NCBI RefSeq assembly: GCF_033807715.1
Contig: NC_084601.1
Location: 13,850,690-13,914,689, forward strand
Origin: Cololabis saira
Taxonomy: Eukaryota > Chordata > Actinopteri > Beloniformes > Belonidae
Length of the DNA stretch: 64,000 nt
Reading direction: 5' to 3'
Shown here piece after piece: positions 34,801 to 45,906 of this stretch. Under the pieces are notes generated by a model, which worked only from the letters and a program-made list of their open reading frames with translations, was not told where the DNA came from and searched no databases. The stretch's first letter is position 1. Each line of letters opens with the position of its first letter. The position numbers and the translations under genes are program-made.

Positions 34801-37800
34801 ATAACCGGAACCACATTTGGAATTAGTGCCCCAGAAAAAGAGAAAGTTAACTTTATTTTTTAGTTCTTAAAGATTGAATGCTAAAAGTTGCTGGTACATT
34901 GTTCCCATGTTTTAATTAGACGGTCTGACCCGTGGTCCTTAAAATAATTTAATTATGTCAACACGGTTTTATGGAAAAATAAATTATCCCTGTCTCTGCT
35001 GTAGATGATTAATGAAAGTACTAAAACGAAGCTCTGGGTTAATAAAATCCTGTATTTATAGTACACCTTTTTTTCTTCCATTATATAGTCCCTTTTTGAT
35101 TTAAAATGAAACTCTCCGTCTTTGCTTCAGTTACAAACCCAAATCAGAAAACGTTGGGAGGATATGCATATTACTTGATTTTTGTAGAAGGAATAAACTC
35201 AAGATATTTCATGTTTTGTCCCATCAGGTTCATCTCATGAGTTAGTACATATCCACTCTTGCATTTTAGTCCTGCAACACAATCATAAATATTCCAACCG
35301 TTTTGCAGGCTTGAGTTTAATGTTTTAGTTCCTCCTTATATGATTTAAGTGATGTCCTGACTTTGATGATACCTTGAAGCCTTTAAGGCTTTTATTTTGT
35401 AATTTTTTCCCTATAATATTTATTCTGTGAACAGCCTGTATTTGTGCAACAAGAGCTTGTGTTGCTGTTGTTTCAGTATTTGGGTTTGTTGGTATCAAAA
35501 GTTCCAGTCCTAAACTGTTTCCAATTGTACTTGATATAGAGGATTTGTTCTGTACACATCAGGCAGTGTTCCTCGTCCGCAGCTCCCTGACTTCAGGTTC
35601 CATTTAAGGCCTGCTCTTATTTTCACTGTATACAGTACATGTTGCTTGTGGAATATAAATTCAAGATAAATAACTTTTATAATTTCACCGAAGATATCCA
35701 CGTTTATTTCCCCATTAAGGTAAACAACAAAAATTCAATATAACTATGGCCAAACTGTGTGAGTGAGAGCCTAAAGTCCAGATGAAGCTCAGCTTTCTTA
35801 ATCTTAAAGAAAACCAACTGAAGTAGTTTTGCTTGAAAAGGCTGATCTGTTTGGTGAACTGCCAGGACTCTTGACCCTTTCACTTCGGGTCATAATTTTG
35901 GGTGAGACTTTTGTCCACGCTGGACGGGCAGATCAGTGCAGGGAACAAAGCAAGCATTTTCCAACTAAGATTAAATATGTCCTCTTCAAAGGTCTAGAGA
36001 AAATTGTTCACCCGTTTATCTCCTCCGTGCATTTTGTGTCAGTTTACGCTGGTCCTCTGTCGAGTGTTTTACAGCAACTCAGCTTTCCTTGGCATAAAAA
36101 CAAAACTATATAACTTTCGCCTTGGTATCTCTCCACGGGCCCCCTTTCAGATTGATTTTTAAGATTTTACAGCAGGCTTTTAAAGTTTTGAGCCATCTTA
36201 ATTATGAGATATTCTTTACTTCCACCCTGTAAGCACACGGCAGCAAGCCAGCTAGATATTCTAATATTAAAACACTAAGATGATTGCGCTTTTGTGGTGT
36301 TCAGACCATAGGGGTAGTTACATCGCTGAATAAGACTCTTTTTCTCCTTGGTTTACATTATTTGAACGTGACACCCAACTGGACCGCACACTGGGCTGCG
36401 AAGATATTTTTCTGTATAACTGTTCATTTGCTCCTTTTTATATGGTTTTAACGTCTTATCTTATAGTCTTTTCCTGCCTCATTATTATGATTTTTAACTG
36501 TAAAGTAGAAAATACTTTAAAGTTTGTATTGTGGCGTAGTGACTCCGAAGTCGTACATGTGAGAGAGAAAAGTGCAGCAGCAGAACCAAAAAAGAGTTGA
36601 GAGAAGCAGAGACTTTGTAAGGTTAATTTAACAAGACTGCACAGATAATATGAGCTTCTAACTTTGTTAGCGCAGTAATGCGTTGCTAAATGGTAGCATT
36701 AAAAATATCTTGTTCCCTGTTACCAGACCTGACAAGTTTAACCTGCCCTCCAAGGGGACTAGTAGTTACTCACAGCTGTTACATCTCAAATAGATTCAGA
36801 AATGCAAGTTTTAAGATACACTGGCACTTGGTGAGAGGTGCAAAAGGCTCTGAGAAGAGCTGATAATTGTCATTTAGTGAAAAAAATGTCTTGTTTGAAC
36901 TATGTAATGCACTTACACTGCACTGTTGAAAAGTTTTATGAATGCACATCTAACATTAATGCCTAAACATGCACATATGAAGTACAGCTGCATATGTATT
37001 CTGAGGCTTGCACAAAAATGAATCCTCTGTGTCATGAATATTTAAGACACCAGAGACTGTAAACACCAAAGAGAGTGTGTGTTTGTGTATTTGTGTGTGT
37101 TCTGAAGGGGATGTCTGGCGAAATCAGAGGAGGCAAGCAGTCACCTCTTTCCTCTATGTCACTCTTCAAATCTTTTTTACAGTCTGTCAGTGTCTCCAAG
37201 TCCTTGTGTTTCGCTCTGACTCGCTGTCTCCTGCAGGCAGAGCACTAATGATGGATCAATGTCAGTCCAATTTGCTGTAACAGAGACATCCCTTTGTCTC
37301 GCCCTATCCGTCCCCAGCCTTTTGTCTTTCTCATCATGCCTTTACCTTGTTCATCTCTCTGCCTTCTCTAGTGAGTGTCAGCCCCGTCTCCTTCTTTCCC
37401 TCTCGCTCTCTCTGCCTGTGGGGTGATGATTGTATTAGGTTGGTTTCGCTCCGGACCCCTGCCAGGCACTTTCCACACGTCTCCAGATAATGACTGAAAT
37501 CGGAGATGCCCTTTTCCATGCAGTTAAAGGCACTAACGGCATCTGTTCTGGGAGCAGCGAGACAATACCTGCACTGCAGACAGAATACCCTCATTCACAT
37601 GCTTTCACAATGAGCAGAAAGTAGAAGACCATCATTTTATATTTCTGGAGGCAGAGTAATGGAACTGGAATCATTTCCCCTTCAGAGTCTTCAGGGACCA
37701 ATTACATTTCCAAATTGGGATTGAGTTTTCCTTTTTGTTGCTTAAAGTTCAAAACAGGATCATTTATGGCAAGTGATTGATTCTATAATATCTCAAAAAA

Positions 37801-39751
37801 GGAATAAAGAAAAACAAATCCCACCAACACAACTCATCACTCACATACAGCAAGTGCGTGACGCGAGCATATTTACAAGCTGTGCAATATTTCTTTCAGA
37901 AACAGCTTGCTTCGAGATCCGTCCTGTTTTCTAATGGGAAATAAGATTTATTCTGACTAATGCAGACTCATCCCTGCAGTGATCGTTCAAAACAGACAAT
38001 TTGTATTTTTCCCAGCTCATCAGATTTGGTCAGTTTGTTTACATTTCTGTTGATGGGATATCTATTTTGCTATTTTTAAAGCCATAAACATATATCTCTG
38101 GGTATATTTGCTTGTGTTTTCCTTCAGATGATCCTCTTTTCGGCGTGTTGCATATGTGGTCTGATCGGTGGGATTCTCAACTTCCAGTTTGTTCGGGCTC
38201 TCAGCAAACAGCCAAACTCAACGCACTCGATCCACCTGGCTGCCATGACTCTGGCCTGTCTGGGTAAGTGAACAACAGTGAGACACGTGACATGGATGAC
38301 GTAAGAAATAGAGATAGAATATAATGCAAATGATAACTGTTGGGGATATCTGCTGCATGCCACTTTGGGGTGTTACAGATCTAAAAACACAATGTGATTC
38401 TAGTCAGTATGTCCTATAGTGAAGACATCCAGTCAGTTCATCTGAACATCATATCACTCTGTGTACCAAGACCACTTCACACCACATGGAAGCATATGCA
38501 AATACCTGTTGTGGTTTGGTCCGGCATGTTCTACAGTACCACATTTATTATTTTCAGTGCATAAGTGCGTTAACATGGATGGTCACAAAGCCTTCACAAA
38601 GTATTCAGCGTATGCCTGGATGGTGCACTTGAAATGGTCCGAAAATTGACTGGGGAACGCTGGAAACTTTACACACTCGATAGTGGCCGTCTTGCTGGCG
38701 TTAGAGGAAATAGTGGGACGCTCGATCGCTATGTTTTCCATTGAAAAGAGGACGGGAGTTCGTCTTTGGTGCCAAAATAAAGAATAAAAAAGAGATTAAA
38801 CACATAATGCTCCACATGGTCAGAAGTGGTTTTTCTACATCGATTTTTTTTAAGTTAACAACCTCATAATGGACACATGCCATAACACAGACATTCAATT
38901 CAATTCAATTCAATTTCATTTATATAGCATCTATTACAACAGAAGTTGTCTCTAGGCACTTTGCAGAGACCCAGAATATGACCCCCGAGCAATTAATACA
39001 TAAACATAACATAAACATGATCACAAATATTTTTTATCTCAAATGTTTTATCCTCATCTTAGGTAGCTGTTTCTGCTATTTAAAAAAAATCTCTGTTGTC
39101 CTCCAAATTTAGTTACACATTGCAAACAACATGCAGGGTTCATGCATCTGAATAATAAAACCTGAACCACAGGGCTGGCTCATGCACGTCTCACGTGAAA
39201 GGTCAAGTTCAGACATTGGTACCACTAATCTTGTTTCAGCCAGAAATGAGAGGATGTGTCATCCAAATGCTAGATATCAAACTGATCACTTGTTTTTAAT
39301 CATGCACTGGCGGCGTTGCAGGCTTGTTTTGTGTGAATGGGTGTTAAATGCTTGTCTTCACTAGAACTAGATCTAGAAAGGTCTGTGCAACTTGGGTCTT
39401 ACTGTAAAACTGTTCCCATCTGGTCCAGGGATCTCATCCTGTACCTTATCCACGTGGCTGACCTGTCGACTGGCCAGCTCTGAGCAGCAGCGGATGTTCC
39501 TGGAGAGGGAACACTCACTGCACCATTCTCATGAGATGGCCGAGAAGGTAGGACACGGCATCAAAAGCCCAAGTCCAAGTATTTTGAAGGATAACAATAG
39601 AAAACTGTGAAGTTACTTTTCATGTTCTCACATGTCAAGTACACGATCAGATGTCAAAAATGGTTTGTATCCTCTTCAGGAGATTCTCGACAACTCAAGT
39701 AACGGCATTCCTCAGATCTCCTACAATGGACATAGTCCGGCGTCACCTTGA
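31696..39751 (+). CDS. tmem196: Transmembrane protein 196, five coding exons
   Basis: The spliced frame (31696-31857, 34031-34087, 38128-38263, 39429-39547, 39680-39751) gives 181 residues. All introns have GT-AG ends, and the phases join cleanly. It has four predicted membrane segments: residues about 9-33 ([12 protein letters not shown]...), 53-68 ([12 protein letters not shown]), 74-95 ([19 protein letters not shown]) and 108-126. The tail has [15 protein letters not shown] at about 144-158. These blocks match my memory of mammalian TMEM196 almost residue for residue, and length agrees. TMEM196 is a poorly characterised small four-pass membrane protein; human work has linked it to tumour suppression. 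An in-frame ATG at 31573 would add 41 residues, but the mammalian protein starts at the equivalent of 31696 (MCxS), so 31696 was chosen. The last exon ([17 protein letters not shown]...) is the most divergent part. The next gene is polr1f on the same strand, as in mammals. Confidence 0.93.
32160..32512 (-). mobile_element. 3' end of a non-LTR retrotransposon in tmem196 intron 1
   Basis: It starts with AAGATAAGATAAAATAGTCC and CTTTATTACTCC and CAATGGGGAAAC, then an AT-rich part, then GAATGAGTGTGAGGTAGACAG and TAGAGTCTGATGGCAGCGGG. The same order of blocks occurs at 45773-46320 in polr1f intron 1, where minus-strand coding sequence follows. This copy is therefore the minus-strand 3' tail of that element, antisense to tmem196. 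Confidence 0.65.
34031..34087 (+). CDS. tmem196: tmem196 coding exon 2
   Basis: A 57-bp exon encoding residues 55-73 ([19 protein letters not shown]). It is preceded by the acceptor TTCTCCAG and followed by the donor GTAAGT, and is phase 0 at both ends. It is too short to stand out as an open frame by itself. Confidence 0.9.
38128..38263 (+). CDS. tmem196: tmem196 coding exon 3
   Basis: Encodes residues 74-118 plus the first base of codon 119: the third membrane segment, the [11 protein letters not shown] loop and the start of the fourth segment. Acceptor CCTTCAG and donor GTAAGT; exits in phase 1. Confidence 0.92.
38896..38995 (-). repeat. Retroposon 3' tail in tmem196 intron 3
   Basis: ATTCAATTCAATTCAATTTC followed by ATTTATATAGCATC, ACAGAAGTTGTCTCTAGGC and ACTTTGCAGAGACCC is a common teleost retroposon end, here with the tail on the left (minus orientation). 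A plus-orientation copy of the same tail lies at 56638-56698. Confidence 0.6.
39429..39547 (+). CDS. tmem196: tmem196 coding exon 4
   Basis: Enters in phase 1 and encodes residues 119-158: the end of the fourth membrane segment, the conserved [18 protein letters not shown] block and the histidine-rich [13 protein letters not shown] segment. Acceptor GTCCAG, donor GTAGGA, leaving in phase 0. Confidence 0.92.
39680..39751 (+). CDS. tmem196: tmem196 coding exon 5 and stop
   Basis: Encodes residues 159-181, followed by TGA. Acceptor CCTCTTCAG. The GxPQIxxNG pattern resembles the human C-terminus, but the last seven residues (HSPASP and neighbours) do not. Confidence 0.88.
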   Translation, partial: EILDNSSNGIPQISYNGHSPASP

Positions 39752-40329
39752 GGTTTTCTCCCCGGAGGCGATTTGCTCGCGCTGAGACAGAGACAGTTGC
39801 AGCAAAAAGCTCACACTTCACTCAACATATTGCACAACTGTGTCCCCGACCGCAGGAGGCGAAACGCCTTGGAACCTTTTTTTTGCAGAGAGACACAGAC
39901 AGCATGACAAACACTTTTGTGCTTCTGAAATATTATGCAAACGTGGGTTCAAGGACCCTCAGTTCAACTCAGGCCAAAGCTGGCATTTAGTTGACAAGAA
40001 AAGATGACGGGCATCTCCATGTCTGATCCTCACACTGTCCGATCCCTTGAAGCGATTAGCACAAACGAAGCATGCAGCTGATCCACTTGTTTTAAAGACC
40101 TACTGCTGTTTTTATGTCACTGTCTTTATTCCCTTTCTGTATTGTTATCAGTTTTACGAAATATACACTGCAATAGGCAACAGTAAACTGTATGTAATAT
40201 ATGATAAAGGAATGCTTTGATATGAAAATCCAATGAGGCGTAATGAGATGAACTGTATATCCACATATGTATGTCAGGTATCTTTAAATCAAACATATTT
40301 TTATAATGCTTCTTAGAAAATTAATTAAA

Positions 40330-40335
40330 AATAAA
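40330..40335 (+). terminator. Likely tmem196 polyadenylation signal
   Basis: AATAAA lies about 580 bp downstream of the stop codon. It is the first canonical hexamer I could find in a plausible position. The true 3' end is not shown by sequence alone. Confidence 0.4.
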
Positions 40336-41270
40336 GTAGGACTAATCTGATACATGGACTTGGATTGATCATGTATTTAACACTTGTCATATAGTTACCA
40401 GCTGAAGGATGATCACTAGCGTCACAGAGCAAAAGTCAAACAGCTATAAAAAATAGATCAAGCATGCCCGATTGTGTGCACATCGACATGGCTGTGACCT
40501 CTTGGCTATCACCATGACAACAATCATACTGCTCAATACTTAATTACAGTGTTTGCCAAGATTAAGTTACACCAAATGCTTGTGGGTGTATGTGTGTGCA
40601 TTTATCAGTGTGATAAGTGTGACCAATGGCAGCAGAAGCCACCGGGAGCACATGCTGACTAAGGAACTACGTCACTATTTATCACCTTGACAACAGATGG
40701 GAGTGGGGCCGTGCCGCCCCCGAGAGCAACTGCAGTTCCTCCCTGCGTGTGTTCTTACAGAGAGAAATGCTAAATCTTGTGACCTCCCGTGGTGCTGCTC
40801 TGTCAGAAAACAGTAACACTAGATCGGTCCGTGCGTGTGGGGCAAGATTTTTTTTATGCATCTATATGCAGGTGGCTGTAACGCTGCATCGGACTCGGCA
40901 TCAGCGTCACTAATTGGTATTTCAGGTCACCCCGATGATCTTAATGTGACACTGCAGGTAAGAAGAGGATACGGAATCAATGTGCGTCCTTGCCAGCCTT
41001 GTCAGTGCGAATCAGTTGTGAGGATTACATGACAAAGGGCATGGCAGTACACAGAGCCTGGGTTTCAATACTTTCATCCAAAGATGACAACTCACATCTA
41101 CTGAGAGTTCCTGCTGAAGAAAACATCTACTGAGAGTTTATTCAATCATTTTATTTATGTTTCGATTATAACATGGAATGAGGAAAATAGCTGTATGACA
41201 TAGTAATCAATCAGTGCCTGATAACTATTCTTTTGAGATGATAGAAATTTGAAAGGGCATGAAAACTTTC
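40336..41270. other. Spacer between tmem196 and polr1f, left part
   Basis: No genes recognised. Short open frames lack domains. Confidence 0.4.
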
Positions 41271-41385
41271 AGACCTGTCCTGAGTTTAGCCATGACTTTC
41301 ACCCAGAGAGAGCTGGGCTCCAGCAGACCCCCTTGACTCTAAATAGGAATAAGAAAGGTATAGATAATGGATGGATGAAACCTTT
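41270..41385 (+). repeat. SINE tail fragment
   Basis: GCTGGGCTCCAGCAGACCCC and then GGTATAGATAATGGATGGAT repeat the 3' half of the SINE at 42182-42510. Confidence 0.55.
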
Positions 41386-41639
41386 CAATCAATACTGTAA
41401 AAAAAGAAAAAGCCATAAAGATCATGTCTGTCTTCTTTACGTTAACTGGGAGAAATACCGGATAACACATTCATATATCATACAGTAAACCTGGACTTTT
41501 GTGGGTTTTTATTTGAACCTCTGTGATCCCTGGGTCATTTCTTATATAACCAATAAACAAAGCATGCATCCTAACAACTCTAACTCACAGTTAAAACCTT
41601 GAGCTCTGTCCCTTTATTGCATTTACTTTTGCAGGGAAA

Positions 41640-41850
41640 ACCTGCTCAGCAAACACACTTGCTCGCTTACTCACATGGACAATTTAGTTAAGTTAGCCTA
41701 ATGTGCATGTTTTTGGGCTGCTGGAGGAAACTGAAGTACCTGGATAAAATCCACACTAGCATGAAGAGAACATGCAAACTCCACAAAGAAAGGTCTCTGC
41801 TGATATTTGAACCAGGAAGCTTCTACCTGTGAGGTAACACTTCTAACGAC
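41640..41850 (-). repeat. Degraded SINE copy, minus orientation
   Basis: GCATGTTTTTGGGCTGCTGG, GAGAACATGCAAACTCCACA and GGTAACACTTCTAACGAC are reverse-complement counterparts of blocks in the SINE at 42182-42510 (TTTGCATGTTC and the tRNA-like head). Confidence 0.5.
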
Positions 41851-42181
41851 AAGACTCTGTGCAGTCCTGCTATATTTTTCATTACAATAATTATTTTTGA
41901 GTGGTATTTTTTTATTTATTTTTTTGTCACAGATTTGACTTCAAAACAAAACAAGAAAAAATGTTGATATGGCAGTTCAGAAGATACTCAGAATGAACAG
42001 TATAACAATAAACAACTGCACATTTGGCATTTGTCACAGTTAAAGTTTTTTAAACACTTATTTTGCTGGCAAATTACAGGTCACATGGGCAATTATTAAG
42101 TTATAACTTTCTGACTTTTCTAATGCTTCCAAATATTTATTTAAATATATGTTTCAAAATACTTGTTTTGTTCTCTCTAGT

Positions 42182-42512
42182 TATGCACGGTGGTTTAGTG
42201 GTTAGCACTGTTGCCTCACAGCAAGAAGGTTCCTGGTTCAACTCCCTGGCCCGGCGGGAGTCTTTCTGTGTTGAGTTTGCATGTTCTTTCTGTGCTTGCG
42301 TGAGTTCCCTCCATGTACTCGGAGGTCCAAAAACATGCATAGTGATGATTATAATTGACTGTAGGTGTGAGTGTGTCTGTGTATATATGTGACCTGTCCA
42401 GGGTGAACCCCTGCCTCTTGCCTGAAATTAACTGGGATCGGCTCCAGCAGACCCCCGTGACCCTGCAAAAGGATAAAGCGGGTATAGATAATGGATGGAT
42501 GGATAGTGTTTT
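42182..42512 (+). mobile_element. tRNA-derived SINE
   Basis: The head contains GTGGTTTAGTGGTTAGCAC (box-A-like) and GGTTCAACTCC at 42235-42245, a textbook RNA polymerase III box B, spaced like a tRNA promoter. The body includes GAGTTTGCATGTTC and the tail GGGATCGGCTCCAGCAGACC, ending in GGATGGATGGATA repeats. It is the most complete of several copies in the window. The 109-codon frame across it is not a gene. Confidence 0.7.
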
Positions 42513-42668
42513 TTTGTTGTTTTTTTCCCAACCTCTTTATTGATTTTACAAAAAAAACAAGGCACATTATTCTAGAAGAACATTTGCATTAAAGAACACT
42601 GAGCGACCAATGAGTAAAACAAAACAAAGAACATACAGAGCGAAAAAGAAAGAAAAGGAATAAACAAT

Positions 42669-42731
42669 GAAATAAAATAAAATAAAATAAAATAAAATAA
42701 AATAAAATAAATAAATAAATAAATAAATAAA
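42669..42731. repeat. (AAAAT)n / (AAAT)n microsatellite
   Basis: About eight AAAAT units followed by about six AAAT units. Confidence 0.9.
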
Positions 42732-43189
42732 ACGCAAGTGATCAGTCAGGAAGTAGAGTATAAAGATTTTTATGAAGATGCTGAGCTTTTTGAATCAAGC
42801 AAGATTTTAAATATTTTTTGTACTGAATTATTTCGTTTAGATACGCAATAAAGATTGGATTAATTTTCAAAAAGCGACATTCATGAATAAAAAAAATGTA
42901 GCCAATATGATTAAATTATTGATTCCAAAGTCTATATTTTTGTCATCCACTTGTAAACCACTTGTAATTATGATATATAGTATATTTATACTACTATAAG
43001 TAGAGGTATGGCTATATTATAAATTATAGAGTCGTTGCAAACTATTTTTGCTCAAAGTGGATACAGATCTGTGATAGTAACAAATATTGTTACTTAGGAT
43101 GTAGATAGTTTTGCTTGGTTACTTAATCTTTTATTTTTTGTTTCAATTCATTATTTTCAGGAATTCTAGTGAATGTTTTTCACCCTTTT

Positions 43190-43315
43190 TGAGTTGTTAT
43201 TATATTATTGTAATCTTTGTATGTCTATATGTGGACCCCAGGAAGAATCTTCCCATGGTGAAGACTAATGGGGATCCTTTTTAAATAAACAAATAAATAA
43301 ACAAATAAACCAAAT
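43190..43315 (+). repeat. Retrotransposon 3' tail fragment
   Basis: GTGGACCCCAGGAAGAATC, then GAAGACTAATGGGGATCC and an AATAAACAAATAAA tail, a common fish non-LTR 3' end. No coding sequence remains. Confidence 0.5.
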
Positions 43316-43439
43316 GTAAGGCTTTCAAATGTAAGAATAAGGATGGTTTGATCATTATAGGTTATCCAGTATTGGAGGATGGATGGATAGTTATCTCAAC
43401 TTTTCATTTTACGTCCCACGGTGTCATTCCACCACCTCA

Positions 43440-43453
43440 CCAGCAGGGGGAAG
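43440..43453 (+). promoter_or_regulatory. Candidate CTCF motif upstream of polr1f
   Basis: CCAGCAGGGGGAAG agrees with the CTCF core at 13 of 14 positions. It lies 161 bp upstream of the polr1f start codon, in the likely promoter. Binding is not shown. Confidence 0.4.
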
Positions 43454-43526
43454 CATTTCAACATTAATGCGCTTTATAACAGTTGCGGGACCTCTTTCCT
43501 CGCAGCGGAAATAGCGTCTTGTTTGT

Positions 43527-43533
43527 CTTCCGG
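43527..43533. promoter_or_regulatory. ETS-type site in the polr1f 5' region
   Basis: CTTCCGG, the core of ETS/GABP sites typical of housekeeping promoters without a TATA box. It lies 68-74 bp before the start codon. Confidence 0.4.
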
Positions 43534-43555
43534 ATCCCCCTACGCAGTGTGCAAC

Positions 43556-43585
43556 ATGGCCAACTCAAAGCAGACTGAATACTAG
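43556..43585 (+). CDS. Upstream ORF of polr1f (nine codons)
   Basis: ATG-GCC-...-TAG encodes MANSKQTEY. Its start has A at -3 and G at +4, a strong initiation context, and its stop lies 15 bases before the polr1f ATG. If the transcript begins upstream of 43556, scanning ribosomes would meet this ORF first. The transcript start is not known from this sequence, so use as a uORF is an inference. Confidence 0.4.
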   Translation: MANSKQTEY

Positions 43586-43600
43586 CCATAACTCGTGAAA

Positions 43601-43821
43601 ATGTCCGGTGAACTCCCCGCTGTAGGCGGCCCCGCCGCGGACTTCGTCCCCTGCGCGGTCCCGTCGTTCTCCGCGGCCGCAGAGCTGCTGTCGCTGCCCT
43701 ACTCCTGCCTGGTGCGGAGCGGCCGCCGCAGACACGTGGTGCTGCCGCCCGTATACCTGCACAAGAAGAGGACCGGCATCCGCCAGGAGCTGGACGCTGA
43801 GCTGCTCAAGTTCTCCCACAG
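43601..43821 (+). CDS. polr1f: polr1f coding exon 1
   Basis: Encodes residues 1-73 plus two bases of codon 74. The ATG has A at -3. Donor GTAGCG is weaker than the others, but the S-L-G-G junction with exon 2 matches the family. Confidence 0.9.
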
Positions 43822-44653
43822 GTAGCGGCACAAACACCCCACATGCAGCTCACATGGACCCCAGCTGTCAGAGTAACAACCCCCGATCACCTCTGGTGTG
43901 TTTGTTTATCCACAACCAGAGCTGGTAGAGGAGCCAAAAATTGTACTCAAGTAAAAGTACTGTTACTTCAGAATAATATGACTCAAGTAGAAGTAAAAAG
44001 TAGTCATCCAAATCATTACTTGAGTAAAAGTAAAAAAGTACTTGGTGAAAAAACTACTCAAGTACTGAGTAACTATTGAGTAACGTCTGATTTATTTTTT
44101 AACACAGCCATTCAATAGAATAGAATAGAAGACTTTATTTATCTCCCAGAGGAGAAATTCAGTCGTGCAGCAGCCAAAACACACACACACACACACTTTA
44201 TACAAAACATTTAAAATAGAAATAACCAATAAGTAGTTAAATAATAAAAAGAGGAATATAAAAAGTAGAAATAGTATGTACAAGAGAGAAAAAAAAATAG
44301 TAAACACCAAAAAAAAATGGATAATATTTTAAAAAAATTTACAAATATTTTCAAAAATACTTGAGGTATTTGAGGTATTTACTGGTTGTTTACTGTAACT
44401 CATTCAAACAGATTCAAACAGACATAAGTGCAAAATAATCATCTTCAGGCAAATTAAATCAATAAATTAAAATTAATAAAAAAATAGCTTAAATTAAAAT
44501 AATCTTAAATAGTAAATAATAAAAAGTAAATTCAAGTACTTTAATAAATAAATAAAATAACAGAATAAAAAAATAAATTAAGCACAAAATTTCAAGCCTT
44601 TGTACTTTTCTTTTTTAACCAGGCAGAACTAAAACAAGCCCATGAACTCATAT

Positions 44654-44684
<31 letters not shown>

Positions 44685-45854
44685 TTTTGAGTCTGTGTAA
44701 ATGTGACAAAACATGTATAAACACACATTTTTCCACAGTTTCTTCTTCACAAATCTACTCAAGTAAAAAGTATAGTGATTCAAAACTACTACTCCTAAAA
44801 GTAGAGCCGTCTGGGAGTTTTGCGAGGCCCTGTGCGAAATCGCTTGGGGGGGCCCCCCAAGCCGAAAATTTTTGGTTTTTTCGGGTCGGATCGGGTGTCT
44901 AAATGCGCAATTTTAACTCTCCAATTAGCAAAATACTGGATACCTTCCCCTGCCTCATCATCATTTGACTTGCCTCGACGCGGGGCCCCACGGCTGCTTG
45001 AGACCCGGTCGGATTGGTGATTTTTCTAACAAATTTATCAAACAAGCCTTTCAGAGAGGCATTAAACTCTTCCATTTTCTTTAGTTTTTTTCCTTTTTCA
45101 TCCTCTGATGGAAATTTCCTGATTCTGTCTCGTTCTCTCAACATTGTGTGACAGTTTGTTCCAACTCCACCCGTCTGGATCAGAGCAGCTTGTGTCTGCG
45201 CTTGGTCTGACACAGTTGTATTGAACAACAGACACGCGCATCATTGCACATATATTTTATTGATATGCACAGACTAGTACACATTTAGGTCTGTAATGGA
45301 ATGTGACTGTTGTTATTTATAAGGGAAAAAACGAAAAAAAAAAAAATTATTTTTATTTTTTTATTTTTTTTTTTAAAACGGCCCATAGCGTGAGGCCCCT
45401 TGGGGCGCGAGGCCCCGTGCGATCGCACGGTTCGCACACCCCTTGCGGCGGCTCTGCCTAAAAGTACAACATTTCCCAAAACTTACTCAAGTAAATGTAA
45501 CGGAATAAATGTAACTTGTTACTACCCACCTGCAGAACCCTGCAGAAGGGGCTGGGCAATAACATCAAGTAATGATAATGCTGCCTGGTTAAAGCTGATG
45601 CTCAGTCTGGAGCATGAAGTAGTCTTTTCATGGCTTCAACAGCCAATAATTAAAATGTAAACTCAGCCCTAAACTGAACAGGAAGTCTTACTCTTTCAAA
45701 GTCCAGCAGCTGCGGTTTGCACCAATGGTCCACCTGCATACAAGATATTGCAGTGGTCAAGGTAGGATGTTATTAAGATAAGATAATCCTTTATTACACA
45801 ATGGGGAAACTCACATGTTAGCAGCAGTACACTTAACACACCCATGCAGGGAAG

Positions 45855-45906
<52 letters not shown>

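Larger units (their letters stand above)
43917..45532. mobile_element. hAT-like element with poly ACTCAAGTA motifs in polr1f intron 1 (nested host)
   Basis: The left end CAGAGCTGGTAGAG and the reverse complement of the right end CAGGTGGGTAGTAAC are imperfect inverted repeats. Just inside both lie repeated ACTCAAGTAAAAGTA and TTACTTGAGTA motifs, a pattern I associate with a common teleost MITE. No clear target duplication. The interior has been filled by a retroposon tail (44110-44200), GT and CA runs, and a second hAT element (44802-45456). Confidence 0.5.

Noticed and set aside
42235..42245. Box A/box B pair as a functional tRNA gene
   Set aside because: No cloverleaf can be formed, and the sequence continues into a SINE body and GGAT tail seen in other copies.
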